A stretch of DNA of 64,000 nucleotides from Martinezella hainanensis (GCF_900094555.1 NZ_FMAC01000011.1:62001-126000), one strand, 5' to 3'; shown: positions 45,164 through 54,305, numbered from the stretch's first letter. Program-made: numbers and translations. Notes: generated from the letters alone by a model not told the origin.

Positions 45164-45517
45164 TTATCCCACTGTCACGTAGATCTTGCGAACGGTCTCG
45201 ACCGTCTTCCATTTGCCCGTGAAGCCGGGCTTCATCACAAAACTGTCGCCGGCCCTGTAGACCACGGGATCGCCGCCATCAGGGGTGATCTCGACGACAC
45301 CCGAGAGGATATGGCAGAATTCGAAGGTCTCGCCCTTGATCGACCGGGTCTCGCCGGGCGTTGCCTCCCAGACACCGGTGCGTACTACGCCATCCTTCGC
45401 CTCATCCTGTGCCCAGGTCTTGAATGACGGAGCGCCGGCAATCAGCCTTTCGGGCAGGGCCTTGGATTCACGCGGGGCCGTCCCGGGATTGGTTATAACG
45501 GTTTTGAGCAGGGTCAT
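45164..45517 (-). CDS. Cupin domain protein (DUF861, (S)-ureidoglycine aminohydrolase cupin type)
   Basis: This 117-residue single-domain cupin has the two cupin motifs FEFCHILSGVVEITPDGG and YRAGDSFVMKPGFTGKW. In the first motif only one His is seen, so metal binding, if any, is weak. Small cupins of this type are common in amine-catabolic operons, where they may bind a pathway metabolite; the task is unknown. It begins 24 bp after the hydroxyacid dehydrogenase gene. Confidence 0.82.
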   Translation of the reverse strand: MTLLKTVITNPGTAPRESKALPERLIAGAPSFKTWAQDEAKDGVVRTGVWEATPGETRSIKGETFEFCHILSGVVEITPDGGDPVVYRAGDSFVMKPGFTGKWKTVETVRKIYVTVG

Positions 45518-45541
45518 TTCGAGCCTTTCATTGCTATGGGT

Positions 45542-46465
45542 TCAATATCCGCGTTGCCGGTCGATGAGCCCGATCGGGTCGAGGCCCGCGCGATGACGAC
45601 GGATGTTGTCGATCACCGCGCGGGCGGCGGTGTCGGGTTGCGTCACGCTGGCGATATGCGGGGTGAGCATGATTTTCGGATGTCTCCAAAGCGGATGATC
45701 CGAGGGCAGGGGCTCCGGGTCGGTAACGTCGAGCACCGCTGCAGCGAGGTGGCCGGTATCGAGCGCAGCGATCAGGGCGTGCACATCGAGCTGCGGGCCG
45801 CGACCGGCATGCACGAGCATCGCCCCCGCCGGAAGGCTAGCAAGCAGCGTGTCGTTCAGGAAACCCGTGGTCTCCTGCGTCAGCGGCAGCAGGCAAATGA
45901 GAATGTCCGTCGCAGCCACCATGGTTCGTAGGCCGGCTTCCCCGTGATGGCATTCCACGCCCTCGATCGCCCTGGGCGATCTGCTCCAGCCGGCGAGCGG
46001 GAAGCCGAATGGCTTCAGCCGTTCCAATACGGCCGTTCCCAGAACACCCAATCCGAGAACCCCGATGCGTCTTTCATGCGCCTGGCGTTGAGGCAGGCCG
46101 CGCCATTCCCCGGCGCGTTGCTGGGCGAGATAGGGAAGAAGGTTGCGATGCAAAGCGAGCACGCCAAGCGTCACATATTCCTGCATCATCCTGACGATGC
46201 CATCCTCGACCATGCGGACGATCTTCACATGATCAGGCACGTGGTCCGTCTTGAACTGGTCGACGCCGGCGCCGATCGAAAACAGGATTTCCAGATTGCG
46301 GTAGCGTGAGAGATCCTCGGGCACCGTCCAGGTAATCAGGAAACGGACCTCATCCGGATCGACGCTTGCTGCATCCATCGAAAACGCCAGATCAGGGAGT
46401 TCCTCGGCAAAGGCCCGAGCGAAGATCGCACCGCGCTTGGCGTCCGAATTGAAGAGAAACGTCAT
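45542..46465 (-). CDS. D-2-hydroxyacid dehydrogenase, GhrA-like (glyoxylate/hydroxypyruvate reductase A type)
   Basis: The 307-residue protein has the NAD(P)-binding motif GVLGLGVLGTAVL, followed by GWSRSPR with an Arg after the second strand, suggesting NADPH. Catalytic residues of the family are visible: Arg in VHAGRGPQLD, Glu in DPEPLPSDHPLWRHP and His in LTPHIASVT. It reduces 2-oxo acids or oxidises D-2-hydroxy acids. It sits 13 bp after the ArgE-like gene and may interconvert an organic acid product of the pathway. Confidence 0.87.
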   Translation of the reverse strand: MTFLFNSDAKRGAIFARAFAEELPDLAFSMDAASVDPDEVRFLITWTVPEDLSRYRNLEILFSIGAGVDQFKTDHVPDHVKIVRMVEDGIVRMMQEYVTLGVLALHRNLLPYLAQQRAGEWRGLPQRQAHERRIGVLGLGVLGTAVLERLKPFGFPLAGWSRSPRAIEGVECHHGEAGLRTMVAATDILICLLPLTQETTGFLNDTLLASLPAGAMLVHAGRGPQLDVHALIAALDTGHLAAAVLDVTDPEPLPSDHPLWRHPKIMLTPHIASVTQPDTAARAVIDNIRRHRAGLDPIGLIDRQRGY

Positions 46466-46478
46466 GGCAATCGCTCCC

Positions 46479-47606
46479 TCAAGACCGCGCGCATCGCACA
46501 GCCAGCGCCAATATCATTTGGCGACAATCCTCAAGTTCGCCCTCCAGAATGTACTCGTCAGGCTTGTGCGCGCGATCGATGTCTCCAGGCCCGCAGATGA
46601 TCGCATCGATCCCGGCTGCCTGATATAGTCCGGCCTCGGTCCCGTAGCTGACCGCAGCAAGCGACGGCCTGCCGGTGATTTCTTCCATCAGTGTTGAGAG
46701 CTGCGCATCCTTTGCAAGCGACAGCGCGGGATAGGCGCTGAGCGGGGTCCAGTCCACGGAGAAGCCCTGTTGCGCAAGCATCTCCGCGCTGCGCCGCACG
46801 GGGGCGAGCAGTTCCTCGGGGGACACATTGGCAATGCCGCGCGCCTCAAGATCAAGCCGGCAATTGTCGGGAACGATGTTCAGCGCCAGCCCGCCGGAAA
46901 TGATGCCTGCCTGAAGCGTCGAATAGGGAGGCTCGAATGCCGGGTCGAAGGGGCCAAGCGTCAGTTTCTGCGCTTCTTCGACGGCGCTATTGAGCACTTT
47001 CGACATGGCATGAACCGCATTGAGCGCCAGATCCGGACGAGATGAATGGCCTGCCTTTCCGCCGATGGTGACGCGCGCCGCTGCTTTCCCCTTATGGGCG
47101 CGCACGGCCTGCATGCGGCTCGGCTCGCCGATGATGGCGCCTTGCGGATGTGCGCAGAGCTCCTTGATACCAGCCAGGAGGTGCGGCACGCCGCGACACC
47201 CAGCCTCTTCGTCATATGAGAATGCAAGATGAATGGGGCGGGCAAGATTTGCCCTGGCAAGTTCCGTCGCGGCCGCGAGTGCGGCGGCAAGAAACCCTTT
47301 CATATCGGTCGTGCCACGCCCATAGAGCCGGTCGGACTTCTTTCGGAGCGCAAAAGGCTCCGAGGTCCAGTTCGGTTCTCCGGCGGGAACGACATCCATA
47401 TGTCCGGACAGAATATAACCTGCAACATCCCTGGGGCCGATCGTGGCAAAGATGTTGGACCTGTCGCCTTCAGGCCCTGGAAGCACGGTGACGTGGATTC
47501 CGAGATCTTGCAGATAAGTTTTGATCCAGCCGACGATGCCGTCATTCGGTGTGCTGACGACGCTCGGAAAGGCGACAAGACGGGCGAGGATGTCTACCGT
47601 GTCCAT
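46479..47606 (-). CDS. Acetylornithine deacetylase (ArgE)-type M20 hydrolase, intact metal site
   Basis: This 375-residue M20 enzyme has all expected ligands: H69/D71 in SGHMDVVPAG, D101 in GRGTTDMKG, E133/E134 in YDEEAG, E161 in IGEPS and the C-terminal His in RAHKPDEYI. A clear ribosome-binding site (TGAGGAGCAT) precedes the ATG at 47606; the longer frame is unlikely. It would remove an acetyl group from an N-acetyl amino compound. It heads an operon with GhrA-like, cupin, ALDH, TtuC-like and GabD-type genes and is divergent from a GNAT acetyltransferase. In this setting it may act in catabolism rather than arginine synthesis. Confidence 0.88.
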   Translation of the reverse strand: MDTVDILARLVAFPSVVSTPNDGIVGWIKTYLQDLGIHVTVLPGPEGDRSNIFATIGPRDVAGYILSGHMDVVPAGEPNWTSEPFALRKKSDRLYGRGTTDMKGFLAAALAAATELARANLARPIHLAFSYDEEAGCRGVPHLLAGIKELCAHPQGAIIGEPSRMQAVRAHKGKAAARVTIGGKAGHSSRPDLALNAVHAMSKVLNSAVEEAQKLTLGPFDPAFEPPYSTLQAGIISGGLALNIVPDNCRLDLEARGIANVSPEELLAPVRRSAEMLAQQGFSVDWTPLSAYPALSLAKDAQLSTLMEEITGRPSLAAVSYGTEAGLYQAAGIDAIICGPGDIDRAHKPDEYILEGELEDCRQMILALAVRCARS

Positions 47607-47823
47607 ATGCTCCTCAGCGGCTGCGGCAATTTGCGGATATTTCCCCCATAGCATGGCGGCTGCTTCCATAATTGCATGCCGAATGTCAGGGTGTTTCAGT
47701 CGATTGTTGTGCCGACACAGGCAATTCGAGCTAATTGTATCGACGGGCGTCGCCTATTCTTGTTAGCGAGGAGCGCCTCTGTTTCGGCGTATGACTATGG
47801 GCAGCAAGTTTTGAGGTGATCCA

Positions 47824-48720
47824 GTGAAGGTATCAGACAGTTTGCGGGTCGATGCTTTCTCCATGCATATAGGCGACATCAAGGACGTGGAACTCGATCA
47901 GTTGCACGCGCTATCGATCTCGGTCCGGTGGCCGCATCGCGCCGAGGACTGGGAATTTCTGCGGCAGACGGGTAGCGGCATCGTCGCACTCGACGAGATC
48001 GGCCGGGTCATGGGATCCGCCATGTGGTTTCCGCACGGAGATGGGTTTGCCACCGTCGGCATGGTGATTACCTCTCCGCGGCTGCAGACCAATGGCACCG
48101 GCCAATGGCTGATGAGCCGAATCTTGGACAAAGTGGCGGGACGCCGTCTCAGCCTCAGTGCGACGCAGGCGGCGCGTCGCCTGTATCTCTCTCTGGATTT
48201 CAAGCCGGAAAAAACGGTCTACCAATGTCAGGGGGAAGCAAGGATCCCAAAGGATTTTGCGATGCTGCCTTTGGAGGGCACGGTACGCCAGCTTGGCGCT
48301 GACGATCTCGCGGCGATCCTTCGGCTTGATGCCATAGCATTCGGTGTCGACCGCTCGGAACTGGTCAGGCGCCTCGACGAGCAGTCGATGGGCTATGGTC
48401 TGTTCCGTGGAGCGGATCTGCAGGCTTTCGCATTGTGCCGGCCCTTCGGACGCAGCCATGTCGTCGGACCGGTGGTTGCGTCCAATGACACTGATGCGAT
48501 TGCGGTGGTCGCGCCGCATGTGGAGCGTCATGCGGGCCAATTTCTGCGTCTCGACACCCATATGGAGGCCGGCGATTTTGCTTCTTACGTGTCGCAATGT
48601 GGTATGTTCGTCTACGATACCGTCCTGACCATGTCGCTTGGAAATCATCCCTCCAATAGAAACAGGGCCACCGGCGGGGTGATGACCACATATGCTCTTG
48701 CCAGTCAGGCTCTCGGTTGA
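47824..48720 (+). CDS. Two-domain GNAT acetyltransferase (copy 2)
   Basis: This 298-residue protein starts at GTG with an excellent ribosome-binding site (GAGGTGATCCA). The GNAT domain has the acetyl-CoA loop LQTNGTGQWLM. The shared features with copy 1 (37332-38171) are WPHRAEDW near residue 36, the WFPHGDG strand, HVVGPVVASND and the C-terminal YALASQALG, so the two are paralogues of the same two-domain type. It is divergent from the ArgE-like deacetylase across 217 bp, pairing an acetyl-transfer and an acetyl-removal enzyme. Its substrate is unknown. Confidence 0.84.
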   Translation: MKVSDSLRVDAFSMHIGDIKDVELDQLHALSISVRWPHRAEDWEFLRQTGSGIVALDEIGRVMGSAMWFPHGDGFATVGMVITSPRLQTNGTGQWLMSRILDKVAGRRLSLSATQAARRLYLSLDFKPEKTVYQCQGEARIPKDFAMLPLEGTVRQLGADDLAAILRLDAIAFGVDRSELVRRLDEQSMGYGLFRGADLQAFALCRPFGRSHVVGPVVASNDTDAIAVVAPHVERHAGQFLRLDTHMEAGDFASYVSQCGMFVYDTVLTMSLGNHPSNRNRATGGVMTTYALASQALG

Positions 48721-49247
48721 GGCCCCGGCATAGCCCCATCGCGCGCAGGCCTTTCGCGGGTTAGCCGGATCGTTCCGAACAAGGCAAGCGCAAAGGCGGC
48801 GGCCATGCCGCTTCCAACGATCACCGGCAACCACATTTCCTGGAAGGATACGATGATCGCGTCATGCGGATCATCACGCCGATAATAGACCGGGATCTGA
48901 TCTCCAATCCGAGCCTGATTATAGCTCGAATAAACCCCTCCCGTCACCCGATAGAGTGCGCCATCGCCCGCGTGAAAGGCGACGATCGGTGCGTAGGACA
49001 CGGTAATATCAGCAAGCTGGTGAGCGACTGAAGGTCTGCCGAGCGTACTTGTGCTTACGCGGCGATCGAGCGCTACAACGACGCCAACGGTCTTCTCTCG
49101 ACCCACACTTGCCGTAACGGCACGCCAAACATAGTGGCAGTCAAGAAGGGCCGCTGCGGCTGTCAATATCGCGAAGGCGGTGATGAAGGCAAATTTCTGA
49201 AACCGCTTGGTTCCGGCTTTCGGGGCATGTCGGCTAGACCTTATCAA
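48705..49247 (-). CDS. DUF3592-type membrane protein
   Basis: This 180-residue protein has one N-terminal span (about 20-40), a soluble beta-rich middle with ADITVSYAP...GDGALYRVTGG...IGDQIPVYYRRDDPHDAII and a second span near 140-162. The RIGDQIPVYYRRDDP motif is the hallmark of DUF3592. The function is unknown. Its end overlaps the convergent GNAT gene by 16 bp, so the two stop codons are shared territory. It appears unrelated to the catabolic operons. Confidence 0.75.
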   Translation of the reverse strand: MIRSSRHAPKAGTKRFQKFAFITAFAILTAAAALLDCHYVWRAVTASVGREKTVGVVVALDRRVSTSTLGRPSVAHQLADITVSYAPIVAFHAGDGALYRVTGGVYSSYNQARIGDQIPVYYRRDDPHDAIIVSFQEMWLPVIVGSGMAAAFALALFGTIRLTRERPARDGAMPGPQPRA

Positions 49248-49274
49248 CGGGCCTCACTCGATCTTCAGAAAGGA

Positions 49275-49295
49275 TGAGCGGATCAAACCCGCTCA
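49275..49295 (-). terminator. Hairpin downstream of the M24 gene, possible terminator
   Basis: TGAGCGG (49275-49281) and CCGCTCA (49289-49295) form a perfect 7-bp stem with a 7-nt loop. On the minus strand it is followed by TCCTTTCT, a weak U-rich tail. It lies about 160 bases past the M24 stop codon and just before the DUF3592 start. The gap 49248-49456 has no other feature. Confidence 0.4.
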
Positions 49296-49456
49296 CTTCA
49301 TCCAAACCTTTGCTCCGCCAGCGATGCCTGTTGCCAACGCCGAGCCTCTATAAGATGAAACGCAAACCGCGATCTGCAAGGCCTTGACTTCCGAAAAATA
49401 CGGCCACTGCCTGCGGAATGAAATCTGCGCGGCTAGCCTACGGGCCGTCGCACCTG

Positions 49457-50581
49457 TTATTTCTCCGAGCCAAGGAGGTGGCGTCCGGTCGTCGTCAGCC
49501 GTCTTCCGCCCTCCGGCGTAACCACCACCGTTTCGCTGAATCCAAGCCTGGCGGCTGTCGCATAGACATGGAAAACCATGCCTTCTTCCAGCGGCCATTT
49601 CGCATTCGGCAGAAAAACCCGGGAGAAATCGCTGGTGCGCGGCGTGCGGGTATAGAGACCAAGCGTATAGGCCGTCACGTTGTCGTAGCGCTGCCTCAAG
49701 CCGGACGAGATAAGACCCTGGCGAACAATGGCATCTACCTCGCAAGCGGAGACGCCCGGCTTCATGGCTTCGATTTGCTGGTCCTGCAATGCGATGATGC
49801 GCGAGGCGATATCCTGAAAGCGTGTCGACGCATTACCGATGACGATCGGCCGCATGAGGCGGGCGCCATAACCGCCCACACGTGGAATAAGCTCCACATG
49901 CAGGATATCGCCTGCGTCAAGCAATTCGCTCTTGAAGGAGCCATGCAGGAATTGGTGGTCGCCGCTGGCCTTGACGATCGGACCGGTCTCACCGCTGTCA
50001 GCACCTTCAAGCAGGAAGGTTGCAGCCGCAGTTGCGGCGGCCGTACGGGTTGAAGAGCCGGCCCGCGTACCCTGCGCGATTGCCAGCATGGCTTTGTCGG
50101 CGATGCCAGCCGCTTGCGTCAGAACAGTAATCTCGCGGGCCGATTTGACCCATCGCAGACTGTCGCTGATACCGGGAAGGGCAACGAATTGCGCCTCAGG
50201 CAGGTGCGCCCGAAGCCTGGCCGTCGTATCGGCGCTGAAGCTATAGGAGGCGAAGTCGGCGCCGATACGGGCATTGGCGAAACCTCGAGCATGGATGCTG
50301 TCTGCGATGGCTTCGTGTGGATTGGCGGTGTCGGCAAACCCGATGATATCGGAAATCCAGGTCTTTTCCCTGCACGGTGTTTCGTCGAGTTCGCGCAGGA
50401 CGAACCAGGGCGCACCGTGTCGCGGAAGAAAGGCGACACGATACATGGTTTCCGAAACGGTGTAGCCGGTAAGCCATGCAAGGAGCTCACCGCTATCGAT
50501 CAGGAGCAGATCGACGGCGGCGGCGTCCATGGCGGCATGTGCCTTGGCGATGCGCCAATCATATTCGTCACGAGGAAACAT
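49457..50581 (-). CDS. M24-family creatinase-like hydrolase lacking most metal ligands
   Basis: This 374-residue protein has an N-terminal creatinase_N domain (about 1-140) and a pita-bread C-terminal domain. Of the five metal ligands of M24 aminopeptidases only one is recognisable (E350 in GFSETVVV). The two Asp positions fall in HVELIPRVGGYGARLMRP as E230 and R241, the His is missing in AYTLGLY and the fourth Glu in MVFHVYATA. Creatinase and ectoine hydrolase share this metal-free state and use a His, for which H213 (FLHGSF) is a candidate. It is therefore probably a C-N amidohydrolase, not a peptidase. It follows an M20 homologue by 6 bp at the end of the second peptide-type ABC operon. 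Confidence 0.85.
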   Translation of the reverse strand: MFPRDEYDWRIAKAHAAMDAAAVDLLLIDSGELLAWLTGYTVSETMYRVAFLPRHGAPWFVLRELDETPCREKTWISDIIGFADTANPHEAIADSIHARGFANARIGADFASYSFSADTTARLRAHLPEAQFVALPGISDSLRWVKSAREITVLTQAAGIADKAMLAIAQGTRAGSSTRTAAATAAATFLLEGADSGETGPIVKASGDHQFLHGSFKSELLDAGDILHVELIPRVGGYGARLMRPIVIGNASTRFQDIASRIIALQDQQIEAMKPGVSACEVDAIVRQGLISSGLRQRYDNVTAYTLGLYTRTPRTSDFSRVFLPNAKWPLEEGMVFHVYATAARLGFSETVVVTPEGGRRLTTTGRHLLGSEK

Positions 50582-50587
50582 TAGGCC

Positions 50588-51808
50588 TCAGGCAACCTCG
50601 CAAATGTCGAGAATGGTGAGCATGTAGACGCGGATCATGTCGAGATAGTCGACGATGTCGACGCGTTCGTCCGGCATCGTGTTGTACCGGCCGCCTGGCC
50701 CGCAGACGATGCCTTCCATGCCGAGCTCATGATATAGATGGCCGGCATCCGTCCCGTAAAAACGCGTGGGCGTAATGGCGCCTGTTGGTTGCTTCTCGCC
50801 CCGGACGGCCTCATAGGCGGCGTTGATCGAGGTTACGATGCGCGACGTCGGCGAGACTTCGAAAGGGGGCATTAGGGGACGACCCTCGATCATCTCCGGA
50901 ACAAGCTTCGCTTTCAGGCCGGGGAAGCGCGTCTCAAGCTGCGTCAATTCCGCGGCGAGATCGGCAAGGACGCCTTCCTGCGTCTGGCCGGGCGCATAGC
51001 GGGCCGAGCCCCGAATGCGAACGAAATCGGAGACCTGCGGCGGCCGCCATTCCTCGAGCTCACGCCCAAGCGCGCCATGGACGACGCCAACATGGCCGCG
51101 ATTGATCGATCTGTGCACCTCGCTCCTAGCGTCACTGAAGGTCATGGCATTGATACGCGGGATGAGATCGCAGGCCGCAGCGATGGCGTCGACGGATTGC
51201 TCGCGTTTGGACAGGTGCCGCGTATCGCCGGTCAGCTCGATCACGAAGCTCAGCGCCGCCGCATGCATCGTCACGGCTGCAAGATCGCTCGGCTCGCTGT
51301 TGATGAAATAGTCGGCCTTGACGCCGTTGCGGATGGCGGCGAGCGTGCCCACGCCGCCCTGAAGTTCCCCGACGACATAGGTCAGGATCACGTCGCCTTT
51401 GAGCCTGACACCGGCGCCGAGCAAGGTCTTGACCGCGCAGAAATAGGCGGCATCGCCCGCCTTCATATTGGATACACCGATACCATAGATGAACTTGTCG
51501 TCGACAAGACCGCCCCAGGGATCGACGGTCCAGCCCTCGGTGACCGGGTTGGTGTCGAGATGGCCGTTGAAGAGCAGACTCTTGCCGCCGCCAGTTCCCT
51601 TCAGACGCCCAATCGCATTGAAACGATCGCCATTGTCGAAGGGCTGCAGCTCGGACTGAAGCCCGATCGCCTCCATCTGGCGGGCCATGATGCGCGCAAG
51701 CTCGCGCTCGCCCTCGGTCTGGGAATGGCTCTTCTGGCGAACCATCATCGACAGGAAGTCGAGGCAGCTCTTCTCATCGATTGCTCCGATGAGCGATTTC
51801 GGGTCCAT
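50588..51808 (-). CDS. M20-family protein with degenerate metal site
   Basis: This 406-residue ArgE/DapE-like protein keeps H83/D85 in NGHLDTNP and E172 in NSEPSD. However, the bridging Asp of the GxxxDMK motif is N114 (GVSNMKAG), the second Glu of the EE pair is L149 (VGELQGG) and the C-terminal His before PDE is T377 (YNTMPDE). The dimerisation domain with the GDTRHLS segment is present. Either it binds metal differently or it is a binding/regulatory or metal-free hydrolase. It lies between the fused ABC ATPase (12-bp gap) and the creatinase-like gene (6-bp gap), which has also lost its metal ligands. Confidence 0.83.
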   Translation of the reverse strand: MDPKSLIGAIDEKSCLDFLSMMVRQKSHSQTEGERELARIMARQMEAIGLQSELQPFDNGDRFNAIGRLKGTGGGKSLLFNGHLDTNPVTEGWTVDPWGGLVDDKFIYGIGVSNMKAGDAAYFCAVKTLLGAGVRLKGDVILTYVVGELQGGVGTLAAIRNGVKADYFINSEPSDLAAVTMHAAALSFVIELTGDTRHLSKREQSVDAIAAACDLIPRINAMTFSDARSEVHRSINRGHVGVVHGALGRELEEWRPPQVSDFVRIRGSARYAPGQTQEGVLADLAAELTQLETRFPGLKAKLVPEMIEGRPLMPPFEVSPTSRIVTSINAAYEAVRGEKQPTGAITPTRFYGTDAGHLYHELGMEGIVCGPGGRYNTMPDERVDIVDYLDMIRVYMLTILDICEVA

Positions 51809-51820
51809 TTTTGATACTCC

Positions 51821-53473
51821 TTAGAAGTCTGCTTCTGCAGGTGAGGCGCCGGCCGGCGTGGGGACTGCGGCAAGCAGCCGGCGCGTATAGTCGGCCCGCT
51901 CGGGGCTGGTGATGTCTTCCGCCGGCACGACTTCGAGCAGATCGCCGCGATACATCACTGCGATGCGGTGGGCGATCTGGCGGATGAGGTTGAGATCGTG
52001 GGTGATGAAGAGGAAGGCGGTGGAATGCTCGCGGTGCAGCTCCAGCAGCAGCTCGATGATGGAGGCCTGCACCGAGACGTCGAGCGCGGAAGTGATCTCG
52101 TCGCAGATCACCAGCTTCGGTCTGGATGCGAAGGCGCGGGCGATGGCGACGCGCTGCTTTTCGCCGCCGGAGAGCTGATGCGGATAGCGATCGGCATGGG
52201 TGCGCGGCAGGCGCACCTGCTCGAGCATGTCGCCGATCCGTTGCGCCATGGCGCTTCCGTCACCCTCGCCGTAGAGTTTCAGCGGCCGTGCCAGGATTTC
52301 GCGAATCTTCTGGCGCGGATTGAGCGAAGCGTCCGGATGCTGGAAGATCATCTGGACGTTCTTGCGATAGGCCCTGTCCATGTCGGCAAGGCCCGCAATC
52401 GTTCGCCCGGCGAACGTCATTTGGCCCTCGAAGGGATTGAGCCCGGTCATCGCCTTGGCGAGCGTCGATTTGCCGGAGCCGGATTCCCCGACGATGCCAA
52501 GGATTTCTCCCGGCTGGACGCTCAGACTGACGGCGCGATTGCCGGCGAAGCGTTCGAAGGACCGGCCAGTCAGCGCCGACAGGAACGGCTTGCGGCCGTA
52601 ATGCACGCTGACGTTCTCGACCTTCATCAGCGGTTGGTTCTGATAGGACGGGTGCGTCTGCGTCAGGCGATCGCTCGGCCGAGGCACGGCGGCGATCAGC
52701 TGACGCGTATAGTCGTGCTTCGGTGCATTGAAGATGGCATCGACCGCTCCCTGTTCGACGATTTCGCCGCGCCGGATGACGGCAACCCGCTTTGCGGTGC
52801 GCGACAGCAAGGCAAGGTCATGCGAGATATAGAGCGAGGCAACACCCGTTTCGGCCTGCAGGTCGAGGAAAAGATCAAGAATCTGACGGGACGTGATGAC
52901 GTCGAGCGCGGTCGTGGGTTCGTCGAAGATGATGCATTCCGGATTGCAGGCGAAGGCGGTGGCGATGACGACGCGCTGCTTCTCGCCGCCCGATGCTTCG
53001 TGCGGCATCCGCTTCATCATTTCCGCCGGGCTCTTGAGGCCGACGCGATCCAGCATAGCTTCCCCCTCGCTCCAGGCCTGCTTTCCGGTCAGGCCGCGAT
53101 GGCGCCTCAGCGTTTCCGTGAGCTGGGTGCCGAGCGAAAGCGTGGGGTTGAGCGAGGTGCCGGGGTCCTGGAACACCATGCTGATCCGCTTGCCGCGCAT
53201 GCGATTGACCTCGGCCGGGGACTTCGCCGTCAGATCCTCGCCGCGAAGCCGGATTTCGCCGCCGGTCTCGCGGGCGTTTGCCGGCAGGTAGCGCATGATC
53301 GACCACGCCATCGAGGTCTTGCCGGAACCGGACTCGCCGACGAGGCCGAGAATTTCGCCGGCACCGACTTCGAGATCGATGTTCTTCAGTGCATGGAAGG
53401 CGCCACCCGCCGTCAGATAGTCGAGCGAATAGTTGCGGACCTGAAGGACTGTGTTGCTTGCAGTTTCAGTCAT
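51821..53473 (-). CDS. Peptide-type ABC transporter, fused DppD-DppF ATPase (second system)
   Basis: This 550-residue protein has two ABC domains: GESGSGKTS / ASGGEKQRVVIATA / CIIFDEPTTALD in the first half and GESGSGKST / LSGGEKQRVAIARA / LVICDEITSALD in the second, each followed by the peptide-transporter C-terminal element. It starts one base after the DppC stop. Its design and operon place match the fused ATPase at 29753-31408, but the sequences differ throughout, so the duplication is not recent. Confidence 0.93.
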   Translation of the reverse strand: MTETASNTVLQVRNYSLDYLTAGGAFHALKNIDLEVGAGEILGLVGESGSGKTSMAWSIMRYLPANARETGGEIRLRGEDLTAKSPAEVNRMRGKRISMVFQDPGTSLNPTLSLGTQLTETLRRHRGLTGKQAWSEGEAMLDRVGLKSPAEMMKRMPHEASGGEKQRVVIATAFACNPECIIFDEPTTALDVITSRQILDLFLDLQAETGVASLYISHDLALLSRTAKRVAVIRRGEIVEQGAVDAIFNAPKHDYTRQLIAAVPRPSDRLTQTHPSYQNQPLMKVENVSVHYGRKPFLSALTGRSFERFAGNRAVSLSVQPGEILGIVGESGSGKSTLAKAMTGLNPFEGQMTFAGRTIAGLADMDRAYRKNVQMIFQHPDASLNPRQKIREILARPLKLYGEGDGSAMAQRIGDMLEQVRLPRTHADRYPHQLSGGEKQRVAIARAFASRPKLVICDEITSALDVSVQASIIELLLELHREHSTAFLFITHDLNLIRQIAHRIAVMYRGDLLEVVPAEDITSPERADYTRRLLAAVPTPAGASPAEADF

Positions 53474-53474
53474 C

Positions 53475-54305
53475 TCAGCCTCCGGTGCGCGGGTTCAGCG
53501 CGTCGCGCAGGCCATCGCCAAGAAGATTGAAGCCGATGGCGACAATGGCGATTGCAAGGCTTGGCCAGATCAGGATGCCGGCGCTGATGTGCATATATTG
53601 TCTCGCTTCCGAGACCATCAGGCCCCATTCGGTCGCGGGCGGCTGGGCACCGAGCCCAAGGAAGCTCAGCGTCGCAAACAGCATGACGGCGAAGGAAACG
53701 CGGATCGTCGTTTCGACCACGATGGGTGCCACGACATTCGGCAGCATCTCGCGCGCGATGATGTAGCGGGAGCTTTCGCCGCGGGCGATCGCGGCGCTGA
53801 CATAGTCCTGCTTGCGCACGGTAAGCGCGACGCTGCGGGTAATGCGCGCCATCCCCGGCGCGAAAGCGACGGCGACTGCCACCAGCGCATTGACGCTGCT
53901 GGAGCCGAGCAGATTGACGATCAGCAGCGCGAACAAGAGGTTCGGGATCGCCATGATCGCGTCGATCGTCCGCATGATGATTTCATCGGCACGCCCGCCG
54001 AGGAAGGCTGATACCGTGCCGATAAAGGCTCCGGCAAAGGTGCCGGCAAGCGTAGCGAAGACTGCCATCGTCACGGTCGAGCGCGCGCCGATCAGCAGAC
54101 GGCTCAGGATGTCGCGACCATACTGATCCGTGCCGAGAAGGAAGGTCGCGCTCGGCCCCTTGTAGCGGGCAAGTATCGACATGGCTTCCGGATCGCGTGG
54201 GGCAAGAAAGGGACCGAAGACGACGACAATGAAGACGAGGGCGACAAGGACAAGGCCGACGGCACCCTGCGGCGTGCGCAGCAGCCGTTTGAGAAGCTCA
54301 ATCAT
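53475..54305 (-). CDS. Peptide-type ABC transporter permease, DppC family (second system)
   Basis: This 276-residue protein starts MIELLKRLLRTPQGAVGL with a single N-terminal span, and has five more spans and the EAA-type loop ARGESSRYIIAREMLPNVVAP. The start overlaps the DppB stop by 8 bp; a longer frame to 54431 overlaps DppB further and is unlikely. The RYKGPSATFLLGTDQYGRDILSR segment is a strong DppC hallmark. Confidence 0.92.
   Translation of the reverse strand: MIELLKRLLRTPQGAVGLVLVALVFIVVVFGPFLAPRDPEAMSILARYKGPSATFLLGTDQYGRDILSRLLIGARSTVTMAVFATLAGTFAGAFIGTVSAFLGGRADEIIMRTIDAIMAIPNLLFALLIVNLLGSSSVNALVAVAVAFAPGMARITRSVALTVRKQDYVSAAIARGESSRYIIAREMLPNVVAPIVVETTIRVSFAVMLFATLSFLGLGAQPPATEWGLMVSEARQYMHISAGILIWPSLAIAIVAIGFNLLGDGLRDALNPRTGG

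Noticed and set aside
51968..53530. 520-codon frame opposite the fused ABC ATPase
   Set aside because: Antisense shadow; the minus strand carries two complete ABC motif sets.
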